From Ancylostoma caninum (Eukaryota > Nematoda > Chromadorea > Rhabditida > Ancylostomatidae): a stretch of DNA of 64,000 nucleotides. Where the stretch lies: contig JBAJFG010000367.1 of NCBI GenBank assembly GCA_037903475.1, positions 179,591 through 243,590 on the forward strand, given 5' to 3'. A program made the translations under genes and the position numbers. The notes beneath the pieces are model-generated. The model was not told the DNA's origin. It saw only the letters and a program-made list of their open reading frames with translations, and did not search any database. Of this stretch, positions 22,497 to 34,620 are shown piece by piece; the stretch's first letter is position 1, and every line of letters starts with the position of its first letter.

Positions 22497-22934
22497 CAGA
22501 CTGCTGTCAAAACAGGATACAATGCCAAGAACGAGTGCAACAATCGAAAATTATGCAAAAAAAACGGTATAAAATGGTTCCTCATACGAGGCGATGATGC
22601 CAGTGCTCGTCCGCTTGTTGAAAATTATGGTGGGTTTGGAGCAGTATAGCCATGGCCGCACCCAATATCAGGGAATAGGATTTTGCTCACCTATGGAGGA
22701 GGATAAGTTCTATCTTAGTCTGGACTATCACTTCCCTAAGTTTCCACTTTTTTTTTTTTTGGAGGCTGGGAGGGAATTTGAGGAGAAATTTAGAGTTTTC
22801 CATCGATTTCCGATCTAAGCTGCGGGAAAACGAAGGTACCTCTCAGAGCCAATTTCTGTTATGCAACTGGAACTTTCCTTTCTGGAACAGACCAGAAAGA
22901 TTGTATTATTGTAAGGGGAAACTACCAGGCCAGT

Positions 22935-22967
22935 ATGATTGGCGCATTCAATCGAGGCGCCAATCAT
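22935..22967. repeat. Small palindrome
   Basis: ATGATTGGCGC, 11-bp spacer, GCGCCAATCAT: perfect 11-bp arms. No family assigned. Confidence 0.8.
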
Positions 22968-22979
22968 GGTAACCTAGTA

Positions 22980-24304
22980 ACGCCCCATTTCTCCTCATAA
23001 CGATACACATCCATAAGAAACAGTTTTTGTAATACCTTTTCTGTTACTTGCGAAACAGATTTACTCAATGTCCACCACTTCACTAAACTTCGATGCTCCC
23101 ACTTCTTCAACTTTTACATGGAGAGTTGGTCTACATTTGGAATTTCACAACAGCTTATAACTGAGCATTATATATTAGTTCAAATGCCTTAGTTTCATTG
23201 TTTATCACTTATTCCTTTAGAGATAGTTTAGTTATTTGAATGAGAGGTCCTCTTCTGGTGAATAAAAAGTCAGAAACATTTCCCATCCGGCTCCAAAAAC
23301 ATTTAAAGCCTTACACAAGTGAAACCCTGGAATGAAATATGCTAGTCGCCCTTTATGGATGTGCATAGTTTTATTATATCTTCTCATATTGAGTGTGGCT
23401 ATCGCTCTGCTGAAATCACCATACTCCTGGAGACCCCGACGAGCCTCGATGCCGCCTGCTCGTGTGAACAGCTAACAATCCTGTTCTTGCACATTCATGG
23501 TGAAGATGACTGGCTGGATGCACGTTTGCTTTTGGTGTAATTGCTTAGCTTGCTATGTACTTGTTATTCCGCGAGCGTCTACTCACTCATTGTTGCTTCT
23601 CTCTCTCCATCTCCCATGCGACGTGCACTGATACCTCCCTCCAAACCTGCAGATACGACCCTTTCTCGCAATTCACCCCACCCATATTTTTAGAGAAAAA
23701 TTTGAGGGATTCGTCTTTATCCACTTGGAACTCGAAATATCTTATGAAAATTAATTATGGAGATTAGTTGAATCGGCAGTGCCTAGTCCAACAATCGAGT
23801 TAGCTCCTACAACAAAAAAAAGAGAACGTTTATTGAATGAAAATGTGGGCCGTATTCTTCCAATCTTAGTGAACAGTACATTCATGTTATCTGCTTTTTT
23901 TCCTGCGAGATATTTGATTACGTTGCTTACAGAAGCCCATCATCCGTAATCCACCGTGCGGTTCACAAAGTCACACACAAGGAGTTTGCAATCAAAACAG
24001 TGGACCTGGGCAAATATGCAAAAAACACTGGACTTGGAAGATTGGGTGGGTCAATTCTTTTGCTAATGTCGATCATTCCACGTGTGCAGGCATACTTCTT
24101 GAACTGCATTCTTGCAAATTTGTTTATTGATTTACGTTTCTCTTTAACTTTCTCTTGAGAATACATATTTTTCTTTGGATCGCAATTGTTTCAGATTGTG
24201 GACATACATATACATAGGGGCCATGAGTTTTTGTACAACGTTTGCTCATTTGTCTCTCCGCCAAGAATCCATGCTTCATCTCGCTCTTTTCTCTACTAGA
24301 GGAA
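22980..24304. other. No recognised gene
   Basis: AT-rich sequence with only short shadow frames. No tandem or inverted repeats stood out. Confidence 0.4.
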
Positions 24305-26350
24305 CTCTGATAACTATGCAGCACGGACGCAGCCTGAACGCCTTCATGGTTCGAGTAGAAATCCTAGCAGCAACGGTTCTCATTTGCTGTAATCCTCCCC
24401 TCGATTGTTGCTCATGTTTTCTTCCCTTGAGCAGCAATTGCTAAGAGGCGGCGGCAATTGAAGGGAGGATGGCAGACACTGTGAACCGTTGCTGCTAGGG
24501 TTTCTACTCGAACCATTACGCCATTCGGGCTAGGTTCGTGCCAGAAGAAGTTAAAGTGGTAGAAATCACAGAATCCACAACCGGGGATTTCGGTTACAGT
24601 AATCCGCGCCCTTTAAATTGGAATGGGAGCGCGGCATCGTCGCGTGTCTGCAACCGTAGAACTGCGTATTTCATGAGCGATTAAGCTACGCTTTGTGAAT
24701 AAATGTTCACTACTTTGTGGATAATGTACTCAAACAAGTGGGCTTTGAATAGGTTTGTGCGTTTTAAGAATGTCGAACATTACTCTTAACTCATTTTCGA
24801 CTCAAGCTCGATGACAGTTGAGTATTTGTGCTTATTGCTTACTTTTTTCGGCTAAACCTGTAAGTTCGGTATACTATTCGCTGTTCTTTCCCCGACCTCT
24901 CCACAACTAGCTTTTCTGATGAAATGGGCATGCACAGTTCTTCTGAAAGAATTATAGTCGCATTGAATTGAGAAATGAGCCACATAATGGAGCCAAATAA
25001 GGATATTCAAAGCTAGAAACTGTTAAAAGATATCTATTTTGGTTCGCACAGAGAAGCTTGACGAATTACTTGACGACAACGACTTCTGTCAAGTGCTGTT
25101 TAGTTCCCAATGGCGATTTCCAAGGAACGACTAATAAGCTACTCGTTTATCAGATCTGACTTCTGAGCTATCATGTTGTGCAAATAATTCATGCCTTTTC
25201 CTATAACTTATGCATAGAAAAGAGATTGAACTGAATGTCTCATCTGCTCTGCGTTCGTCATGAGCTACTACGCCTGACTGGTTCGGACACATTTCGGAGA
25301 GTCACAGTTTGATTATGCAGTTTCCCACGTTGTGGACGTCGCGATGTGTTCAGATGGTCAACAGCTCAGGTGAACTCTGATAGTGGTCTTCCCGTTATTT
25401 CAAAGAGCACAGTTTTGCACTGGCTTCGTTTCAAGCTGTTCGGCATGATTCCACCATAAGAAGTTAACCGGTTAGCGTCGCTCAATGTGCTAGCAGTGTT
25501 TCGTTAACAAGTGTGCTTCACCCACTTCAGAATCGCTCAATTTAAACACAGTTTTGCAGTGCCCTATAGGCAGTGCGCTTCCCTTCAAAAGGAATTTTCT
25601 AGTTAATCAAATCTTTGCTCAAATCTTCTAAGGCATCTGAGGGAGGAGCACGACGAAACAGGGAGGAAACAAGCGGAAGGAGTGATTTCAGAAAGATGGG
25701 CAACGAACACTTTTAACACGACCGGCGTACTTTGTGAAGAATAGCCACTATGCGAGAAGGACGTCCGGCACGTCTATCATCCATCTCCTGAAGCACGCAA
25801 AGCAGTGTCACTATTTTTCAATCAAAATCGAAACACGCTTATTGGTGAACTAGACTGAGTTTAGGGCTGGTTCTAGGGTTGATCCAGTTTCGTATTCGAG
25901 AAGAAATGAGAAAATTATAGCACGCATACAGTGAACCTACAGAAAAAAGGACATACGTGCAGGTGGAGAAATTCACTGAGATTGCTTAACCTGGTGATTA
26001 CTGAATGATGAGTATTTCCAAACAGTTTATAGATGTCCTGGAACTGTATCGAAACATACTGAAAAAGAAAACGAGCAAAGGGTCATGCCCCGCATCCCTG
26101 AAACGCAGAAACCTATTCAAAAACCTATCTATTTCAGTATTAGTGAATATTTATTCACGAAACAAACTTAGTCACTGACGGAATCCACAATTCTACAGGT
26201 TGCAAATACGAACTTCTCTATGCAGTGACGATGCCGCGCTCCGACTGCAATTTAAAGGGCGCGGATTACTGTAATCGAAATCTCCTGTTGTGGATTCTGT
26301 GATTTCTACCACTTTAACTTCTTCTGGTTCGTGCCGCACGGTTATCAGAG
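24305..26350. mobile_element. About 2-kb non-autonomous TIR element
   Basis: Inverted repeats of about 100 bp (24541-24640 against 26225-26327) include AGAAGAAGTTAAAGTGGTAG, AATCACAGAATCCACAAC and TTACAGTAATCCGCGCCCTT. The similarity extends outward to CTCTGATAAC at 24305 and GTTATCAGAG at 26350, with the left arm split by a nested palindrome (24321-24542). Direct TTCGTG copies sit just outside the inner repeats (24535-24540, 26328-26333). There are no open frames of 60 codons inside, so it is non-autonomous. Superfamily unassigned. Confidence 0.75.
24321..24542. mobile_element. Nested palindromic MITE in the left TIR
   Basis: ATGGTTCGAGTAGAAATCCT (from 24346) mirrors the sequence ending at 24516. 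Weaker pairing continues outward to 24321 and 24542. The central hairpin includes CAATTGAAGGGAGGAT and its partner. It interrupts only the left TIR of the 2-kb element, so it appears to have inserted later. Confidence 0.65.
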
Positions 26351-26570
26351 AAGACTCAAAGTGTCTTCATGTGAACCATTGTTTCTCTGGAGGGTTCTGC
26401 TTTCCTTCAAAATCCACCAGATCTTCGAAGAGGGTTCCACTATTCAGATGCTCCTCTAAGCACAAAAAGTGCTCATTTCAAAAATACCTGAGATTTCCTG
26501 TGTAAGCGGATTATAACAAATGTGGAAGCGAGAAACAGCGGCTATTCCACACTCCCGGTGATGGCCAAAA

Positions 26571-27182
26571 TTGACCAAATTTGCTCTCGACAAATTTTTT
26601 CACTGGAACACAGAACAGCAGCCAGTGATTGGATGTGGTTCAAAAACCAGAATAAAAATGCTACATAATGGCTGTGAAGTTCTATCGGTAGGCCCGGAAT
26701 TAAGCGGACTGCGCCCTTCAAAATCTTGGCTGGGTTTTCTCATCCAGGCGAGCTTTGGAACAGCCTCGTTCTGTGCTCTTATCAACATCGATCTTGCAAT
26801 GATTTCGCACGTGCATCTCGTAATCGTCGTCAAGAACACGAGACATTTCTTATCTCAGTTAAAACCCTTCTCGAAAACTGTTTTTCTGGCTGTTTCGGTT
26901 TTGCTTGGAAACTGCGAGCTGAATCAGTGCGTTTGGCGGCACCGAGAATATGCAGTGAAAATTTCTGATGAGTTTTATCATAATATAATATATACTAGTC
27001 TGGTCGTCGAGCTGACCGCGAACGTCCAAGACGCTTCTTTGTGCCCACTGGGAACTCTGATCAAAGGCGAAATGAATCATTTGCTGGTAGATGCAGCGTA
27101 TTTTCTGGTTCACAGAAAGCTATATACTCCCTCTCACCATTCCACATGCAGCCCAGTACTATCCTCCGAATGCCTCTGGTAG
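26571..27182 (+). CDS. Uncharacterised 203-codon open frame
   Basis: This is the longest single plus-strand frame outside transposon relics. It starts MTKFALDKFFHWNTEQQPVI and has cysteine and hydrophobic stretches (FLAVSVLLGNCELNQC). No domain is recognised, no splice evidence was found, and sizeable frames are also open on the opposite strand (26600-26839, 26859-27113). It could be a single-exon gene, a relic or chance. I give it low weight. Confidence 0.15.
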   Translation: MTKFALDKFFHWNTEQQPVIGCGSKTRIKMLHNGCEVLSVGPELSGLRPSKSWLGFLIQASFGTASFCALINIDLAMISHVHLVIVVKNTRHFLSQLKPFSKTVFLAVSVLLGNCELNQCVWRHREYAVKISDEFYHNIIYTSLVVELTANVQDASLCPLGTLIKGEMNHLLVDAAYFLVHRKLYTPSHHSTCSPVLSSECLW

Positions 27183-27544
27183 CTGTGATTGAATGCATCG
27201 AGTGAAGTCTATCGCAACTTACTATCCCGACAGACAACTGAGCTCAAATTTATTCTCGAAATAATTTATGCTTAGCTGTTCCTTATGGTAAGGATCCATT
27301 TAGGTTTACAAATGGGATTGGAGGGTTGGTCGCTTCAGACAAACATGAGAAGAGCAGGGGAGTATGGATGAGAGTGAGGGCCAAAGACATGCAAATGGGT
27401 CAAGGGAAGACAGGAGAGCTGAGCGGCAAATGATTCCCCCAAAACAACGGATTGAGCTATTCCTACTGCCGAGTACCTGTTCTGCTCTCGCATAGTACTG
27501 GTGCAACTGCGCACTTTCGGAATCCGGCTCCCATCACATCACAT

Positions 27545-27675
27545 CCTATCAAAGTGGGTCCGCTTCATGGTGTTTCCCCACTATTAGGCGTCGACACGCC
27601 CTCGCACAGACCTTACGCATGTTATTTCCCCAACTACATGCGTTTCTGCCTTTTGGACGTCGGCACATCCCTTTG
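27545..27675. repeat. Two reversed units of the 60-bp minisatellite family
   Basis: GTTTCCCCACTATTAGGCGTC and, about 60 bp on, TATTTCCCCAACTACATGCG with TTGGACGTCGGCAC match the reverse complement of the 16531-16760 core. The units are diverged. Confidence 0.55.
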
Positions 27676-27679
27676 GTCG

Positions 27680-28412
27680 TCATCATCACAGGCGGACAGC
27701 CTGTGGTGCAGCTACTGTATTACACAGCTCACTAGAAGACGTGCTGAAAAAAAAAACTATTGGAGGCCTTCGCGATAATGTGACTGTCTCCGGAAATAAC
27801 ATTAAAGACGAGCTCATGGAAACACTGAGGCTTATCACATAGGGACTGATTGTGACATTGTCACATATCATGTCACGCTTACAGTAGCTCTCATTCGTTT
27901 AAGAAGTATGTTGTTGTTCTGTTGTGCTCTTTAGCTACTTGTGCGGTTAGTTACTCGACCATTGTGGAATGATGAAAGATTGGTGCAGTATATAGATCTA
28001 TTGTAGGTCCGAAGAAGGTATTACCGTACCGAAAGCTAATATATGCAATACAGGAGTCTTCAAAAACCATCAAGAACAACCATTATCCTACTACGTGAGG
28101 CTCCGGGATAGCTCCATCCTATCATACTTCCACTTTATCGATATTATAGATCCACTCAGTTCTTGTTTTAACCCTGATGAAACTGAAACCTTCTTGCAAT
28201 GTGTTTGTTTTGAGCACACGTTCGCGAGAATAGTCCTACACACTGATCAGGAAAAATAGGAGTTTTGCGTGCAGTCATGGTAGCGTTTCCTTATCTGTGG
28301 AACAACTTTTTAGTAATGAGCAAATAGTTCTGAAAAAAGCAGAATTTTGAAATTCTCTAGAATTTGAATGGAAGACTTTATTTGATTTATTTGATTTGAT
28401 TATCTGTTTCAG
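27680..28412 (+). other. Intron sequence upstream of the first visible lin-2 exon
   Basis: No coding segment was recognised. The stretch ends in a T-rich tract and the acceptor TATCTGTTTCAG (28401-28412), a good nematode 3' splice site. The exons for the Gly-rich loop and the AVK lysine were not found between 10.7 kb and here. Confidence 0.5.
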
Positions 28413-28596
28413 AAGTGGAACGCGAACTCGAGCTGTGCGCTTCTGTCAAACACCCCCATATCTGTGAACTTTGTGATGTGATAGCTGGAGATAACTATAT
28501 CCATCTAGTATTTGAATTCCTTGAAGGAGCAGACATCTGCTTTGAGATTGTGAAGAGAGCCGGCAACGGCTTTGTGTATTCTGAAGCCGTCATAAG
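28413..28596 (+). CDS. lin-2: LIN-2/CASK kinase domain exon (helix C to subdomain V)
   Basis: After the acceptor CTGTTTCAG the exon reads VERELELCASVKHPHICELC, then [20 protein letters not shown] and GFVYSEAVI. It stops at AG|GTGCGT with two bases of a split codon. Human CASK has [39 protein letters not shown] and GFVYSEAVAS at the same places, so the match is continuous. LIN-2/CASK is a membrane-associated guanylate kinase scaffold; in worms it works with LIN-7 and LIN-10 to place the LIN-3/EGF receptor at the basolateral membrane of vulval precursor cells. This exon supplies the helix C, hinge and following helix of its N-terminal CaMK-like domain. Its first two bases complete a codon from an unseen upstream exon. 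An alternative donor is unlikely, because the split Ser codon is completed exactly by the next exon. Confidence 0.97.
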
Positions 28597-28724
28597 GTGC
28601 GTGCATTTTAATCTTTTTCTTACTGCCTCTTTTGCATTCAGAATATCGTATTATATTTGCACTTTGTACAGCAAAGGAGAGGTTTGTTAAACGCCTTCGC
28701 TGTCTTCACGTTGTAGACTGAAAA

Positions 28725-28768
28725 AAAATCTCAGAAAAGGAACGACCCAGTTCTAAACCTATAAACCT
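28725..28768. repeat. Short dispersed repeat (partner 30946-30989)
   Basis: AATCTCAGAAAAGGAACGAC followed by CCAGTTCTAAACCTATAA matches AATCTCAGAAACGGAACGAC with CCACTTCTAAACCTATAA about 2.2 kb downstream in the same orientation. Just after it, TATTAGCGTAAGAGGGAGTA occurs twice at about 28773 and 28809. Confidence 0.75.
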
Positions 28769-28974
28769 AGTTATTAGCGTAAGAGGGAGTAAGAACCTAA
28801 CCCTTAGATATTAGCGTAAGAGGGAGTATGAATCAACACTCCGCTTCTCGTTGTACGTATTAGAGGCGCATTCGTCAAAATTCTCGACTTCAAGTTGAAG
28901 TGCGAAAGCTGGAATACACCGTATGCACAGTGCAAATGTGAGATGAACACAAAAAATGATGATTGATTTTTGGT

Positions 28975-29075
28975 GACACCCAAGCAGGGATGTGCGGAAG
29001 TAAAATTTCAAATCCCGTAAAACGGAAAACGGAAGGCCAAAAATGGGCGGGAAAACGGAAAATTTCGCCCAAGCA
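28975..29075. repeat. AAACGG-type interspersed repeat, copy 1
   Basis: GGGATGTGCGGAAGTAAAAT, then CCCGTAAAACGGAAAACGGA, GGCCAAAAATGGGCGGG and AAAACGGAAAATTTCG. The second copy (30010-30125) has the same order of parts. On the minus strand both give long stop-free frames rich in Phe, Pro and Arg, a by-product of the purine-rich repeat. Confidence 0.65.
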
Positions 29076-30009
29076 TAGGTTTTTGACCGAAAGTCATCTC
29101 CAACATTGGATTTTCTAGGCATCTTCTTGATGAGCATAAGTGGTGACTCTTTCAAAGAATTAAGTAACCTCTAGCAACCTGATGGTACGTGCTTCAAACG
29201 CCTAGAATTAGGTAGATCGAGAATATAGGTATTTATTCTTAACCTAGTTACGAGAGATTCTCAGAGTTATATAATCGATAAGCACCTTTATCACTGGATG
29301 TTTAAGTATACGAGAAACTGAATATGTCAAAAGTGCGACTTCTTTGCTTTACTTTGGAGCAGACCTATTCTGCAAAAATTCAAACAAAAAGGTAACTATG
29401 GTAATTAATACGCTTGGAATTCAAGAAGGATGATTTTATCCACAACGAATCCTGTTGGGGCGAGTCAGCTATGGGGAGGAAGGAGTAGAATAACGTGTGG
29501 ATAACGTTAACAAAAGCAGCCACAACATTGCGCAAGACATCAGGCGCCGGCAGTACCAGTGTAGAGCTAGAGTTCATCGTCAGATCAGAACAGTGACATT
29601 TACGGTGTAGCCTCACGCTTTTGTCAAGTTGAAAGAAAGCCTACATCATGCGCTGATTCGCAGAAATGCTTGATGCTCTCACCATGACAAGTCACAGTTT
29701 TATGGAAATTTTGTATGAGTCCACTCCTCACTTCTGTGGAACTTTTTTTTGAGAATTTCGAGGAGAGCAGGACACTTGTATGGCATATTTAGAACTACGG
29801 TGAAGCCCAGCAAAACCGCAACAGGACATTTACCCTGCAGCTGAGACAAAAAAAGCAAAATAGTTCGAACTTCGTGGCGTTTAGACTCCAATTTTTGCGC
29901 CGTTGTTGTGAACTCGCACACTGTACGCTTGTACACTGCGCATCGAAGCACGAGAACCCTCTTCAGGATAGGGAAGTACGCCGAAAACAACGATCCCTCT
30001 CTCTCCATG

Positions 30010-30125
30010 ATTTTCCGGGATTTTCCGTTTTCCGGCCCAAAAACCCGTAAAACGTGAAACGGAAAGCCAAAAATGGGCGGAAAACGGAAGCGTAAAACGG
30101 AAAACGGAAAATTCCGCACACCCCT
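30010..30125. repeat. AAACGG-type interspersed repeat, copy 2
   Basis: AACCCGTAAAACGTGAAACG, GAAAGCCAAAAATGGGCGGA and GTAAAACGGAAAACGGAAAA followed by TTCCGCACACCCCTGCACCC. It parallels copy 1 in order and orientation; a third diverged copy is near 18400-18500. The minus-strand 153-codon frame over 29700-30161 is produced by this repeat. Confidence 0.65.
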
Positions 30126-31231
30126 GCACCCAAGCCACCATCGTGAATGCAGCGGTTTCATTTTGATTTGGAGATTACGATGCGCCAGATTACGCAGACT
30201 CGGCCGCTTGTAGGCAGAAACTCGTGGCTTTCATGTAGCGGAACTCAACGGACGGTCTCGCCTGTGCAGTGAAGCACACGCAGAACAGCACCCTCATTCC
30301 ATTCTGCAGGTTTTCAAGTGTGTGACGCTAATTCACAATCGCATACGAGTTCTACGCCCCATAGAACCCCGAGGTCCTGCACAACCACGACAACGAACAG
30401 AATTTGAGCGGATGGTGCCTTTGAAATTCCACAGTGCTTAGCAAGTTATTCAAAGAATGATATGATGCTCTTTGTGTCCCTCGAGCGAAGAAAATCCATT
30501 CTCAGACATTCGGACGTTTGAACAGGTGGGGAACCCGCCCACTTTAGCCGATGTAGGCTCACAGCAGGTACTCTCGAGTAGAGCAACAATAAGAGTGCGT
30601 GAAAAATATTGCCCGCTTGAAATCGCTCGTGAAAACCTCACTATTTGGAATAGTTGTGACGAGTTTCTTCACAAAATACAGAAAGCAATATAGCGAACAA
30701 TATGAGACTATGTCCTTCCAATTTTATCTCCATTTTGAGGGTAGTTCTACCGAAAACACAAAGGACGTGAGAGATGCGCCGTACGGAAAGTCGTGGTTTC
30801 ATTCTTCGTTTCTTCTAAACGATCCAAACGCAGGTGTATACCGTGATACGATCCAAAAGTTCGAAACTGAAGGAGTAAGGTGGTCACCAACTTGGAACTG
30901 AAGGGCTCACAAGTGGTTTCCAGTGCAACACCCCTTCGGAAAACTGGAAAAAATCTCAGAAACGGAACGACCCACTTCTAAACCTATAATTGATTCTACG
31001 AGCAATGCGCTTCCGCTGAATATTGTTTTTCGGCCATGTGGGGATTTTGGCACTAGAATCGTAGGGAATAATAGGAAGCTCCTCTGCGTCGTTTACAATA
31101 CGGAAAATATTTTAAAAAAACAATACGGAAAAATAAAAATAAAAAAGTACGGAGGCAAAGTTAAATCATCGCGCACACAGGAGCAGCCGGTAATTTTCAT
31201 TACTGATTTTGTGGGGGAGGGGGGGGCTTAG

Positions 31232-33850
31232 CATATGCTATTTCTCAGCACTGTGCCCATACTACGAAAGCCTCTCAGAAAAAAAAATCTGTGAATCAAG
31301 TTGAAGATGACTACTTGCATCGCAGTAGTGAAGCCTTCCCCGTCTTGTCTGTTGACGATTGCCAAAAATAGAGACAAAACGGATTGAATACATGTGAATT
31401 TTAATTTTCACTGTTCTCGGTATTCTAGGCAACAGCCCGATAACACTTGATTTTCCATCCAATTTCGATCTTCTATATCATTTATGTGTTAGAGAAGGCG
31501 GTCAATACTTTTCACGCATCCTGTAATTGTATGTATGAGTGGAGGAGCAAAATGTGCTGTCAGAGCGCATGTGGTAGTGTATGTGCAGGTTTTCTTGCCT
31601 CTTGTTTTTTTTTCTTCATGAATGCGTGGCGACCACCCCCTGCGAGCTGTGTATAAGCCGGCAATCAAGTCTGAAAGCTTAGTCTTGTCGTTTCTATGGC
31701 ATGCATGGGAAGTGCTCGCGTTCGGACACGGCGCGCGTGTGGAATTCCGCCTTGCTACGACCGTCCGGTCGGCCAAGCGTTAACGAACGCAGCGCATACG
31801 CGTTCGGGAAACTGAATCTTGTAGCATCTTTGTAGCCATTGGTTGCACTAGAGGAGGACCTGCTTTGTTCCTGGCACCCCCACGGCAGACAAATGCAGAA
31901 ATATGCGCAGATGACGGCGGAATGGGCGTGCCAACCCCACCCATTTTTGCGTTTGTTTCTCAGGAATCATATTGAGAAAAACGATTTCGGGCTATGCTTC
32001 GAACGTTCGATTATTCGAGGTCAACTCTTGGCACGCGAGAGGGACAAATAAAATACTGGTGGCCCCCACTTGGTATACTGGAAGACCAACGGGAGTCAAG
32101 ATCATAAAGGTTTAAAACGTATGTGAAATGGTGCGAAACCGAATTGACAGGCAATTACCCGCAGCTTTCAGGAATTCCCATGCGAACGATTGTTAAAGAT
32201 CTCGTTCTTTCTGCATAGTTATTGGAAAGCGCTTTTCCAGCAACAAAAATGTATTATTATGCCCTGGAGAATCCAGTTTCCCGTGAATTTTGGTCATTTG
32301 AAAGCAAAGTTCGATAGAGATATAGTGATTTTCGGTTGAGGGATAGCGAGTATGGAGTGCGTTCTAATTGGTGCGGTGGTTTAGTAGGAATGTGTTTATC
32401 ACTGCACTGGAAAATGAGTGATTGAAGTGAGAAAAGTAAGTATTGACTGCTTCATGCGGCTTCCAACATCTGGTATTATCTCCAACACAACACGGGTTTG
32501 TCTCGCCCTCTCCACACGAGGTCTAAAGAGTTATGAGAATAAATACAACGAGGATTATCTATTCATCGGTGATAGCGTAGCTTAACAAGTCGGACAAACT
32601 TAACCGTGTTCAACCCCAGATTCTCAACTGTAATAAGTGGGTATCGACGGGTATGAAAATCTATGAAGAAAATTCCACTTGAAGGTTGCGAATCCAGATG
32701 AGACGTGTCGGAACTGTCGAAATCTTTGCACGGCAACTCTCCCCCGTATGTTTCGAATACCGTGCAGAAACAATTGCGGAGAAAGAAATGGAGATCTCTG
32801 CCTCAGCTATCGTGTAAACCACTACCTATCACAAGCTAGCAATTGTTTGCCTGGATGCAGCCTTTTTTTGACAAAGAGAAAGCTTATAAGATGTGACGAA
32901 GTCAGAAATTGAATGAGCCGAACAAGATTACGGTTTCTAAAGGGATGAGGTGGGAATGAAAATATCAAGTTCGCGTTGGGCGAGAAAAAGGAGATTACGA
33001 GATACTTATGGTGAGTTTGTGCCGTTACGGATTGTGTCTCAGCCCCTCCCCTATAGGCCTACCGAAATCAGAAGAAAGGCCTCATGAAAGGCATGTATGA
33101 CGGACATCAGGCGATAGAAGCGTTCGCTTGACTGCTACAGTAGGCGTCGATGAGGATGTACGCGGCGCGACCATTGCCGCTCGCGCTAGGATCCTCTCCA
33201 TGACAACAACCATAAGGTTTTCTCAATAATTAGTTCGGTTTCTCCATAGTTATCACCAAATATGATGAAAAACTATCAAGGAAACCCTAATTTGCCACCA
33301 CAGCGTCGATTGCATTCATTCAAAATACTCAACGTTTTGGTGATCGGCATGGCCCGTGTTGCAAGTTGAAGGTGGGACATAGTAAGAATATCGACGCTTT
33401 TATGCAGAATGCTTGTCATATCAGTGTTCACCGTATTCGATAATCCCTTTAAACACGTTCCCATCCGCCCTGAGCTGAAGACAGAAGAAATCTATAAGTT
33501 GATAAATCAATAAATTGACAAGTAATCCGGGATGTTTTTCGCAATCTCCCTCAGAGTATGTGAGAACCCTGTTAGACATGTTCTCAGCCGTTCCAGAGCA
33601 AAAAAAAAAAGCCAAAAAGAAATTAATAAAATGGGCAATTTGGCACCTTGTAGCTAAACAGTTCTTATATTTGTATTTAATCTATTGTAAAAGCTCAGCA
33701 TGTATTCTCAGCAAACGATCTAAGCTTTTTTAGTCGCGATTTTTCCCTGCAATTCTCTCCCTTCCTTGAGATGCTAAACAACGGAAATGCGGAAGTGTTT
33801 TCCTTTCTTCTGCAACTCTTTCATGATGACTTTTCCAGATTTTCTGATTT
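31232..33850. other. Intronic stretch, one repeat fragment
   Basis: No gene recognised. About 33415-33600 belongs to the interspersed family also at 20235-20505. A G-rich spot (31211-31227) and poly-A runs (33600-33610) are the only simple sequence. Confidence 0.4.
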
Positions 33851-33853
33851 ACT

Positions 33854-34620
33854 CTTGGGTTGGGGAATAAGTTCGTGCGGTTTTTTATGGGCATAGGAAG
33901 CACTGATTTCCACGATCCATGTCAACCACACTGAATAGGTTGCATAGCTCCTTCCCTCTTCTATTAATGCTGCCAGAGACAGGGCAGCTCGTCAGCTCCA
34001 TGTCTACGATGATTGTAGAGTTAGTAGTAGTGAAAATCTCCCACATTCGAGATTTTCTGCTGGTCATCTTGGTGAAATTCGCGTGGAGAAATCGAGCATA
34101 CCCATTGCGGGCGATCACCTCAAATCGAGCATTTTGGGGTTTTGCACGGAATTTCGCTAAACTTATACATTGTTGAGAGCATCAGTAGTGATTATTCCAT
34201 CTGAAGCAACCTTAGTGGATAATCGCCTTTCCCAGCAACTAGGCGTCCAGAACGCGAAGCAATTTCGAGGCTAAAATTGTTCTGTCTAGAGAGGGCATAC
34301 CTCTCTTTCCTGTGCTGTCCTTCCAGCAGAAAAGCTGCTCTGTAGACGTCATTGATATAGCTAGCCAATTGAGCCGCAATCTATCCACGATTGAAGTCGA
34401 GCAATAGTCGGTAGCGTAGAGGTCCTATTTTGTGGAGTTAGAGGATCATATTCCATGCGGTAGAAAACAAGATAAAGCAAAAATTGAGGAACGAGGTTGC
34501 AATGCTGCAAAGAGCAAAGGGACTGGCTACGAAATGCGCTATGAGAGCAAGTCAAGCATTTCAAATCACCGTGAAAAAACAAGTTGAAAAAAACCGCACG
34601 GACTTATTCCTCAACCGAAT
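33854..34620. mobile_element. Mariner-type TIR element, about 767 bp, non-autonomous
   Basis: Left end CTTGGGTTGGGGAATAAGTT then CGTGCGGTTTTTTATG; right end ...AAAAACCGCACGGACTTATTCCTCAACCGAAT, its inverted counterpart over about 30 bp. The GGGGAATAAGTTCGTGCGG motif resembles ends of mariner-family elements. No transposase motif was recognised inside; the frames are short and fragmentary. Confidence 0.7.

Noticed and set aside
26571..27182. CVWRHREYAVKISDEF (about 26930-26980) as the missing CASK AVK-lysine exon
   Set aside because: The spacing from Cys to AVK is two residues short, the flanking residues do not match CASK, and no splice sites frame it. Probably chance.
28785..28815. AACCTAACCCTTAG as telomere-like repeat
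   Set aside because: Single occurrence, not a tandem array, and the nematode telomere unit is TTAGGC.
29700..30161. 153-codon minus-strand frame as a gene
   Set aside because: Half of it is the AAACGG-type repeat, which is stop-free in several phases; the same peptide pattern arises from the copy at 28975.
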